From assembly GCA_009928745.1 (NCBI GenBank), contig SACC01000030.1, forward strand, positions 1-10,100: a stretch of DNA of 10,100 bases. The letters run 5' to 3'. Positions 4,622-10,100 of the stretch are shown here, in pieces; position 1 is the first letter of the stretch; each line of letters opens with the position of its first letter. Under the pieces are notes generated by a model, which was given only the letters and a program-made list of their open reading frames with translations, was not told the DNA's origin and ran no database searches. This DNA is from Clostridia bacterium. Lineage in GTDB: Bacteria > Bacillota > Clostridia > Christensenellales > CAG-1252. Position numbers and translations under genes: made by a program.

Positions 4622-6933
4622 TTATCCGCCTCCATAAGCTGCCATATGGCTTCGCCGTCCAGCGGCAAAGTGTCAATCTCACAGCCTGCTGCCGCAGATA
4701 AGGCGTTCGCCAGTGCCGCATGTATGCCGATTATGCCGTGCTCGCTGAAAGCTCTCGAGCCGTAAGGCGATTCTTTGTTCGGTGTTTCTACGAATTCGAC
4801 GATAAATGCGGGCGCGTCGTACTCCTTATGGTATACCTTATAAGTTCTTAGCGAAGTATTCTCCGTCCGGCAATCTCTATATACGAATTTTTCCCTGCTT
4901 CCAATGCCGAGCGCCATACTCATTCCGCCTTTTACAATACCCTTGTCTATACCGGGATTCAACGATTTTCCTATATCCAAAACCGTTACTGCTTTTAATA
5001 TTTTGTATTTGTGATTATTTTTGTCATATTCAATCTCCACTTCCTGCGCGCCTGTTGTCCATTCGTGACCGGGCTTTCCCTTGCCGCTATCCTCTGCAAG
5101 TTTTGTCAGATGGCTCATCCCGAACCCGCCTCTGCCTATAATCTGCCCGCCGTAATTGTTGCCGTCAGCGTATTTCAGCCCGTGAACAAGATCTTGAAAC
5201 CCAATAAAATATTCGGGATTATGTTTTATAAAAACTCTCTCGTTTTCTATATCCAAATCCTCTACAGGACATCTCAATGCAACCGAAGCCAGCGCTTTAA
5301 GCTGTCTTAGCGCGTCCTCGGCGGCATTAAGAACGGCTCTTCCTGCGAGATAATTGGTGAGACTTGCGACAGTCTTCCAATGCTCGGGCGCGTTTTCGGT
5401 GCGCACATCGATATTAACATTGATTCTTCCAGGATTCATACTTAGTTTTTCTGCAAGTATCTGCGCAAGATGGGTCTTTGATGCCTGACCGTATTCCACC
5501 ACTCCAACCGTCAAGTTCGCCCCTCCGTCTGAGTTGAAAGTTAAGACTGCTCCAGATACCGCGTCCGACGGCGTATTAGTAGTCTTCCAGAATGCGCTGA
5601 TACCTTTGGCAATAATCTTATCGTTTCTGCTGATTACTCTGTTATCTTCCCTCCAGTCAACTATGCTTTTGAGCATATTCAGGCAGGCTTCAAGATTCCC
5701 CATGTTACTTTCGTTCAGCTTTACTTGTGTAGGAGTAAAATTTTCATACCTTATACAATTCTTCAATCTGAGCTCAAATGGGTCCATGGCGGCTTTTTTT
5801 GCCAGCTTGTCAACTACCCTTTCTATGCAGAATGTATAAGACTCGTGTCCAAAGCCTCTGTATGCGGTGACATAAGGGTGATTGGTATATACTGACATAC
5901 TGTCGCAATACACATTTTCTATGTTATACGGTCCCGTTCCGTCAACGGCTATTGCCTGCGCAATCTTGGGCGAAATGTCGCAGTATGCGCCGCTATCCAC
6001 AAGATAGACCATCTCCGCCGCCTTAAAATAGCCCTCTTTATCCATGCCAAACTTTATCTTGGCATCTAAGCCCATACGGCAAGGCGCGCAAATAATATCC
6101 TGCTCTCTCATAAGCGCAAGCTTCACCGCTCTTCCATTCACCGAATACGAGGCGATATAAGCAAGTATTTCTTGGAAAACCGCGGATTTGCCCCCAAAAC
6201 CGCCGCCGACAAGAGGCACATGCACCCTTATTTTGCCCTCTTCTATCTTGAATATTTTACTTAATTGCTGCCTTACCGAAAAGGGCGACTGCGAAGATGT
6301 CATAATGTTCACGCTCCCGTCCGCCATAATCTCGCAAACGGCGCAGCGCGTTTCCATCGCTATATGGTCAGATTGCGGCAAACAAAATGTTGCCTCTTCA
6401 ATATACGCTGCCTCCTTAAAGCCCTTATTAATATCCCCTTTTCTTATCTTAATTTTGGTAGAAATGTTTGCCCCTTTCTGCGGGTGAACATCGTCTACCG
6501 CCTTTTCATAATCTTCGACTTTATGGAGAAGGAAAGCGTCAGGCATAATCGCAGCAGTTGGACTTTCGACAATAGGCAATTCCTCGTATTCTGCCTCTAT
6601 CAGCGCAGCGGCGGCATTAGCCGCCATCTCGTTATCAGCGATAACTATTGCCACCGGTTCACCGTAATAACGCGCTCTGTCTATCGCAAGAGGCGGTCTG
6701 TCTTTTAATACCGAGCCGCACAGCGCGTTGAATTTGTCGCCGGTAACTATGCTGATTACTCCCTCCACAGCATAGGCTTTGTCAAGATTAATGCTCTTAA
6801 TAAGAGCATGAGGGTATTTGCTTAAATACAACGCAGCGAATAACATGCCGGGAAAAACATAGTCGCCTGCATATTTTGCCTTGCCCGAAACTTTATCCCA
6901 CGCCTCCTTGCGGCTAATATCTATATTTATCAT
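4618..6933 (-). CDS. Molybdopterin-binding catalytic subunit of a xanthine dehydrogenase-family hydroxylase
   Basis: Hydroxylates a substrate, probably an N-heterocycle or aldehyde, at a Mo-molybdopterin centre in the cytoplasm. Counting from ATG 6933 it has 771 residues, typical for the family. Motifs: GGGFGGK (243-249) and EYGQ (480-483) at the molybdopterin cofactor, AYRGFG (357-362), and near the C-terminus SRAFSEHGIIG, whose Glu731 corresponds to the catalytic Glu of GVGEP. RGFG in place of the AYRCSFR loop rules out an aerobic CO dehydrogenase. The N-terminal EAWDKVSGKAKYAGD is the normal start of the family and fits ATG 6933; a TTG at 6969 would add twelve residues of hydrophobic, non-family sequence. 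Neither start has a clear ribosome binding site, and nine T precede the gene. It heads a five-gene operon. The substrate cannot be assigned; no selenium, XdhC or MobA gene is present in the window. Confidence 0.92.
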   Translation of the reverse strand: MINIDISRKEAWDKVSGKAKYAGDYVFPGMLFAALYLSKYPHALIKSINLDKAYAVEGVISIVTGDKFNALCGSVLKDRPPLAIDRARYYGEPVAIVIADNEMAANAAAALIEAEYEELPIVESPTAAIMPDAFLLHKVEDYEKAVDDVHPQKGANISTKIKIRKGDINKGFKEAAYIEEATFCLPQSDHIAMETRCAVCEIMADGSVNIMTSSQSPFSVRQQLSKIFKIEEGKIRVHVPLVGGGFGGKSAVFQEILAYIASYSVNGRAVKLALMREQDIICAPCRMGLDAKIKFGMDKEGYFKAAEMVYLVDSGAYCDISPKIAQAIAVDGTGPYNIENVYCDSMSVYTNHPYVTAYRGFGHESYTFCIERVVDKLAKKAAMDPFELRLKNCIRYENFTPTQVKLNESNMGNLEACLNMLKSIVDWREDNRVISRNDKIIAKGISAFWKTTNTPSDAVSGAVLTFNSDGGANLTVGVVEYGQASKTHLAQILAEKLSMNPGRINVNIDVRTENAPEHWKTVASLTNYLAGRAVLNAAEDALRQLKALASVALRCPVEDLDIENERVFIKHNPEYFIGFQDLVHGLKYADGNNYGGQIIGRGGFGMSHLTKLAEDSGKGKPGHEWTTGAQEVEIEYDKNNHKYKILKAVTVLDIGKSLNPGIDKGIVKGGMSMALGIGSREKFVYRDCRTENTSLRTYKVYHKEYDAPAFIVEFVETPNKESPYGSRAFSEHGIIGIHAALANALSAAAGCEIDTLPLDGEAIWQLMEADK

Positions 6934-7155
6934 AAATTCATTATTGGTATAAATTAAAAAAAAATACAAATAAACGGTTTGCTTTTTATAAAGAAATGCC
7001 CCAAAATCGATTAATTCATTGATACCTTAACGCAAAATAACTATTTTTTATCTAAACGCCTGATGTTCAAGATAGCGCAAAATTAACGGTACACATACAA
7101 AATAATTAATGTGAAAACGACTGAAATGTTCATTCGATTTTTATTTGGAAGTTTA

Positions 7156-7169
7156 AAAATCGCGATTTT
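7156..7169. promoter_or_regulatory. 14-bp perfect palindrome in the divergent gap, operator candidate
   Basis: AAAATCGCGATTTT is a perfect palindrome 15 bp before the ATG of the tocopherol cyclase-like gene, in the 251-nt gap shared with the divergent hydroxylase operon. A TATAAT abuts the same ATG (7179-7184), but no -35 lies at the right distance and it is too close to the start to give a leader. No convincing sigma-A promoter was found for either gene; activator-dependent or alternative sigma factor promoters are possible. Confidence 0.35.
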
Positions 7170-7184
7170 ACACACCCTTATAAT

Positions 7185-8063
7185 ATGAATGGATTGCATT
7201 TTAAGCGGAATTATTTTGAAGGATGGTACTTTAAGCAAAACAACGGCGAACATACCATTGTATTTATACCTTCATATCATATTGACCAAAAGGGCAAACT
7301 AAATGCCCGTTTGCAACTTATCACAGACAACTCAGCGCATTGCTTCACCTTTCCTGCCGAAAAATTCCATTTTGAAAAAAAGCCGTTTTGCGCTAAAATC
7401 GGCGGCAGCGTTTTCTCCCTGAAGGGTGCCTCTCTTAATATCGACGACGCTGCCTACAAAATTACAGGCGAGCTGGTATTTGGCAATTTAACCGCGCCTA
7501 AATACGATATTATGGGTCCTTTCGCCTTTGTGCCGCTTTTGCAGTGCAGACATAGTCTGATAAGTCTTAAGCACACGGTCGACGGGCATATCAAAATTAA
7601 CGATTCAAGGTTCGACTTTGTTAACGGTCAAGGCTATATTGAGGGCGACCGAGGCAGTTCTTTTCCAGAGAGGTATCTGTGGACCCAATGCAATATTAAC
7701 GACACCGCGGTAATGCTGTCAATCGCCACAGTAAGAGCGCTGTCAATTAACTTTTTGGGCGCAATATGCTCGATTTATTACAAAGACAAGGAGTATCGTA
7801 TTGCTAGCTATCTCGGCGCAAAAGTGTTAGAATTTTCAGAAAAATCAGCCAGCCTTAAGCAAGGTAAAATGCGCTTTTCTGTCACGCAGTTATCTGCGGC
7901 GCCGCAGATTCTTCATGCGCCGGTAGATGGTATGATGGGCAGGTTAATAAGAGAAAGTCCGTCCTGCTCGGTACGCTACACTTTCTCTATCGGCAACGAC
8001 ACTGTTTTTGATATTATCTCCCCTAACGCCGGTTTTGAATATTCGGATAACGCTAAGGGATAA
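7185..8063 (+). CDS. Tocopherol cyclase-like (lipocalin-fold) protein
   Basis: 292 residues matching the tocopherol cyclase-like family by its hallmark phrases: YFEGWYFK (10-17), MGPFAFVP (110-117) and GQGYIEGDRGSSFPERYLW (148-166). In plants and cyanobacteria the family member VTE1 closes the chromanol ring of vitamin E, but many bacterial members, including those of anaerobes, have no known substrate and no tocopherol pathway around them. Here no quinone or isoprenoid gene is nearby. No signal peptide or membrane segment is seen, so a soluble cytoplasmic protein is expected. The ATG is fixed by the family motif starting at residue 5, yet there is no ribosome binding site (CACCCTTATAAT precedes it). 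It is monocistronic, transcribed divergently from the hydroxylase operon and convergent with the next genes. The family call is firm; the function is unknown. Confidence 0.85.
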   Translation: MNGLHFKRNYFEGWYFKQNNGEHTIVFIPSYHIDQKGKLNARLQLITDNSAHCFTFPAEKFHFEKKPFCAKIGGSVFSLKGASLNIDDAAYKITGELVFGNLTAPKYDIMGPFAFVPLLQCRHSLISLKHTVDGHIKINDSRFDFVNGQGYIEGDRGSSFPERYLWTQCNINDTAVMLSIATVRALSINFLGAICSIYYKDKEYRIASYLGAKVLEFSEKSASLKQGKMRFSVTQLSAAPQILHAPVDGMMGRLIRESPSCSVRYTFSIGNDTVFDIISPNAGFEYSDNAKG

Positions 8064-8174
8064 TCTCGTTATCACTCGTCGCTTTGCAGTATAACTAGCA
8101 GGTTGACAATAATTCTACTGTGACCTACTTGACCAGAAATCGCCACCTCTCATTAATCTTTTACTGTAACGCTA

Positions 8175-8504
8175 TTATTCATTCGAAATTTGGTCAGGCG
8201 GTTCTTGCTGAATTAGCGTAATATTAGCGTTATTTGTATATTTTTTTAATTTACCTCTCGCTCTATACCAAATAATTGTTACTATTAATATTGCTATAAA
8301 AGATCTGATTAAAGAAATAGAAAGAATGAGTTCCAGCCCATATACTCTGTATTTTAATAATAATAATTGATAAAAGAATATTAACAGATTATTAATAAAT
8401 TCAAAAATCAAAATAACAATGATCATAATTCTATTATCTTTGTTTATTTGCCCATAAGCTCTCTCTTCTGCTATTGATTTATTAATACTTTCTGTTTTTT
8501 TCAA
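8175..8504 (-). CDS. Small two-helix membrane protein, unknown
   Basis: 109 residues: a charged N-terminus (1-25), hydrophobic segments at about 26-50 and 57-80 joined by a short basic loop (KYRVYG), then a basic-to-acidic polar tail. I do not recognise a family. The start is a TTG with GAGGAG five bases upstream (8510-8515), a strong site that decides the call. It lies 39 nt after the previous minus-strand gene and is probably co-transcribed with it. Its sequence is markedly AT-rich, rich in Ile, Leu, Asn and Lys with many AT-ending codons, unlike the GC-richer hydroxylase genes, which hints at horizontal origin. About 110 nt separate its stop from the convergent tocopherol cyclase-like gene, and no terminator is visible there. 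Confidence 0.6.
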   Translation of the reverse strand: MKKTESINKSIAEERAYGQINKDNRIMIIVILIFEFINNLLIFFYQLLLLKYRVYGLELILSISLIRSFIAILIVTIIWYRARGKLKKYTNNANITLIQQEPPDQISNE

Positions 8505-8543
8505 TTATACTCCTCATTGCTTCATATATAGGTTAATATGATA

Positions 8544-9092
8544 TTAATATAAAGTGTGCAGAATTTTTGTAATTGTTACCTCATCTGCCAATTCCACAGA
8601 AAACAGCGCTATCTTCAAACGATCGTCGTATAAAACACATATTTCTTTTAAATCACCGTTTTCAAGCTCAAAAATGCCGCGAAGCATTTCTGCAGAAGAA
8701 GTATTGTAATCACTATCCAATTTTTCATACAAAATTAGACTCCCGTATATTGGATGAAAATAGCTTTTAACCCGGGGCAGTCCTGAAGTTTCTATATCCC
8801 CTTGCACAAAGTAGATTTTCTCTTCCCCTTCCAACTCTTCATATATACATAAATAATCATCCCTGTAAGATATTCTCCAACTTTCGGGAATTTTGCACCT
8901 TGCATTATCATTTAAATACAGTACTTTATAATCCGTGTAGTCGTATTCAAATTCTGTAAAATCTAATGTGATAAAGGTAACAAGATTTAAAAACAAAAAC
9001 GATACTATGAATGTCATAAGTGTCAGTATCATTAATGTAAAAAGCAAAATGCTCGTTTTATTACGCGTTTTACTCAATTTGGTCCCGCTCAT
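8544..9092 (-). CDS. Membrane-anchored protein of unknown function
   Basis: 182 residues: a basic N-terminus (KLSKTRNK), one long hydrophobic segment at about 14-43, then a polar, acidic and Tyr-rich domain to the end that probably faces outside. No lipobox, catalytic motif or repeat is seen, and the family is not recognised. The ATG at 9092 follows a GGGGGC stretch about 15 nt upstream, which is far for a ribosome binding site, so the start is less certain than the frame. It is the first gene of a probable two-gene unit with the small membrane protein at 8175-8504, and tandem promoters precede it. Together the pair could be a sensor/regulator or stress-type membrane couple, but nothing in the sequence shows this. 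Confidence 0.6.
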   Translation of the reverse strand: MSGTKLSKTRNKTSILLFTLMILTLMTFIVSFLFLNLVTFITLDFTEFEYDYTDYKVLYLNDNARCKIPESWRISYRDDYLCIYEELEGEEKIYFVQGDIETSGLPRVKSYFHPIYGSLILYEKLDSDYNTSSAEMLRGIFELENGDLKEICVLYDDRLKIALFSVELADEVTITKILHTLY

Positions 9093-9189
9093 TCTAATTG
9101 AGCCCCCATAAAAGCTGTCATACTGAATTTTCTCCCCCGACTACAATTATAATTTCAATTTTCGCCGCATCACGACAAATGTTTATATA

Positions 9190-9218
9190 ATTATACAACG
9201 CAAGAATAAGAATTTCAA
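9190..9218 (-). promoter_or_regulatory. Proximal promoter of the 9092-8175 membrane gene pair
   Basis: TTGAAA (9213-9218), a 17-base spacer and a perfect TATAAT (9190-9195) on the minus strand. Transcription would start near 9183, about 90 nt before the ATG at 9092. Confidence 0.65.
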
Positions 9219-9229
9219 TGCCCAGTATA

Positions 9230-9258
9230 ATAATAAACTTAAATTATCACAATTTCAA
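9230..9258 (-). promoter_or_regulatory. Distal tandem promoter of the membrane gene pair
   Basis: A second TTGAAA (9253-9258) with a 17-base spacer and TATTAT (9230-9235) lies exactly 40 bp upstream of the proximal promoter on the minus strand. The -10 has one mismatch. The DNA is AT-rich, so chance matches are more likely here than for the proximal site. Confidence 0.4.
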
Positions 9259-9283
9259 AAAGTTGCTGCATTGCGCAAGTGTA

Positions 9284-9312
9284 TTGCTTAGAAAAAAACC
9301 TTGTGCTATAAT
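9284..9312 (+). promoter_or_regulatory. Extended -10 promoter of the lipoprotein gene
   Basis: TATAAT (9307-9312) is preceded by TGC (9304-9306), the extended -10 signature, and 17 bases upstream by a weak -35, TTGCTT (9284-9289). The predicted start near 9319 gives a leader of about 34 nt. An 8-bp palindrome TTGCGCAA (9271-9278) sits just upstream of the -35 and could be a regulator site. Confidence 0.65.
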
Positions 9313-9352
9313 AAAAATAATGACAAATTTTTTTATTATCGGAGAGAACTAA

Positions 9353-10100
9353 ATGAAAAAATTATTAATATTGGCTATAATTATTATAGCGTTATCCGCT
9401 TCGTTTGTCGGATGTAAGGGAGTAGACGTCATCGTTAACACGTCGGATTTGGCTTGGTCGGATATGCCCGCCAATACTAACGCCGGACTCAAATATTTTG
9501 GTTATTATCATTTTGGCAGTCGAATAGGAGAAGTCGCTGCAATGGGTAACTCCAATATCTCCAAGACCGACGCGCGCAATATTGATGAAATAGCCGAATT
9601 AATTGAGCACGGATTCCAAGTATTCATTATGATTAGACATATTTTTTTCAAAGACGGCAAAACTCCTTCTGACGTTGTAGAGAGATGGGAAAAAGCAAAA
9701 GAGGATATCGCGCCGTACCTTGACAACATTTTAGGTTTTTATGTAGACGAACCCATGTGGACAGGTAAAACGGAAAGCGCCTTTCACTACGCCTGCCAGA
9801 CGGTGCGCGCCGATTATCCCGGTAAGAAGATGATGGCGGTTATGGCGCTTTTCCCTGCTTTCGCAAATACCGCTGCTGCCGCGAGATATTTCCAATACTG
9901 CACGGATCTTGGGTACGATTTGTATCTTAACTGGGACAGTGGCGTACAAAATATGGTGAACAGACTTGAGGACGAAATCGCCATTTATAATCAAAAGATA
10001 TGGCTTATACCAAAAGGTTTTTATCGTTCATACGATGTGGCAACCTATGTAGAGGATGACACTATTGCCGTTGGCGAAGATGTGTTAAGATGGATAAAGG
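9353..10100 (+). CDS. Lipoprotein with glycosidase-like (TIM-barrel type) domain, 3' end outside the window
   Basis: 249 codons are present. The N-terminus is a lipoprotein signal: MKKLL, a hydrophobic core, and FVGC with Cys21 as the lipidation site; Phe at -3 is atypical, but Gly at -1 fits. The mature protein would be anchored on the outer face of the cytoplasmic membrane. Residues 125-134 read NILGFYVDEP, a strand ending in Asp132-Glu133-Pro134 like the acid/base strand of several TIM-barrel glycoside hydrolase and related unknown-function families. A further strand-like segment, YDLYLNWDSG, lies at 188-197 with a Trp-Asp pair. The specific family and substrate are not recognised, and the second catalytic residue would be beyond the window. 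GGAGAG (9341-9346) six bases before the ATG supports the start. Confidence 0.8.
   Translation, partial: MKKLLILAIIIIALSASFVGCKGVDVIVNTSDLAWSDMPANTNAGLKYFGYYHFGSRIGEVAAMGNSNISKTDARNIDEIAELIEHGFQVFIMIRHIFFKDGKTPSDVVERWEKAKEDIAPYLDNILGFYVDEPMWTGKTESAFHYACQTVRADYPGKKMMAVMALFPAFANTAAAARYFQYCTDLGYDLYLNWDSGVQNMVNRLEDEIAIYNQKIWLIPKGFYRSYDVATYVEDDTIAVGEDVLRWIK

Noticed and set aside
3484..6708. Several plus-strand frames of 70-150 codons across the hydroxylase genes
   Set aside because: All are antisense shadows of the three enzyme subunits, which are supported by motifs.
4618..6933. Aerobic CO dehydrogenase large subunit
   Set aside because: The AYRCSFR active-site loop is absent; the sequence has AYRGFG as in other hydroxylases.
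6934..6969. TTG start at 6969 for the catalytic subunit
   Set aside because: It adds twelve residues outside the family's normal start and has no ribosome binding site.
7179..7184. TATAAT directly before ATG 7185 as a promoter
   Set aside because: There is no -35 at a suitable distance and the transcript would start inside the coding sequence.
8103..8131. TTGACA in the gap after the tocopherol cyclase-like gene
   Set aside because: The hexamer 17 bases on (TACTTG) is not a -10, and the following genes run the other way.
8064..8174. Terminator between the convergent genes
   Set aside because: Only a weak GATAA/TTATC stem without a T-tract was found.
9508..9994. Minus-strand frames at the right end
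   Set aside because: They are antisense to the lipoprotein gene, which has promoter, ribosome binding site and signal peptide.

Overview
The window looks like a chromosomal segment of an anaerobic, low-to-moderate GC Gram-positive bacterium, most likely an uncultured or poorly studied member of the Clostridia. This rests on AT-rich intergenic DNA with sigma-A type promoters, TTG starts behind purine-rich ribosome binding sites, a clostridial-type lysine 2,3-aminomutase and a three-subunit molybdenum hydroxylase. No tRNA, rRNA, CRISPR array, insertion sequence or phage gene was recognised.

Left end (1-1684): the 3'-truncated kamA gene (lysine 2,3-aminomutase, radical SAM/PLP) runs leftward from a near-consensus promoter. 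About 155 nt of leader separate promoter and gene, and the leader can fold into five consecutive small hairpins. The rest of the 529-nt gap (1156-1684) holds a doubtful 31-codon ORF, a -10 box with an inverted repeat across its spacer, and an imperfect tandem duplication of the translation start of the next gene.

1685-2185 (+): a signal-peptide-less Cu/Zn superoxide dismutase with all metal ligands. Its 3' end overlaps by 8 nt the end of a five-gene leftward operon (6933 to 2178).

The operon, in transcription order: molybdopterin-binding catalytic subunit, FAD subunit and [2Fe-2S] subunit of a xanthine dehydrogenase-family hydroxylase; then a hairpin with a U-tract at the [2Fe-2S] stop codon; then a multi-pass membrane protein of unknown function and a small P-loop NTPase resembling the THEP1/NTPase_1 family. 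The three enzyme subunits should pass electrons from Mo to two Fe-S clusters to FAD. The last two genes may supply, transport or insert something the enzyme needs, but that is inference. The substrate cannot be read from the sequence.

6934-7184: a divergent regulatory gap with a perfect 14-bp palindrome. 7185-8063 (+): a tocopherol cyclase-like (lipocalin-type) protein whose role in an anaerobe is unknown.

8175-9092 (-): two very AT-rich genes for small membrane proteins of unknown function, probably one transcription unit behind two overlapping-style tandem promoters 40 bp apart. 9353-10100 (+): the start of a lipoprotein with an extracellular domain carrying a VDEP motif reminiscent of TIM-barrel glycosidases, driven by an extended -10 promoter and cut by the window end.

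The most interesting points are the structured kamA leader, the duplicated start-stop element ahead of the SOD gene, and the coupling of a Mo hydroxylase with a membrane protein/P-loop NTPase pair.
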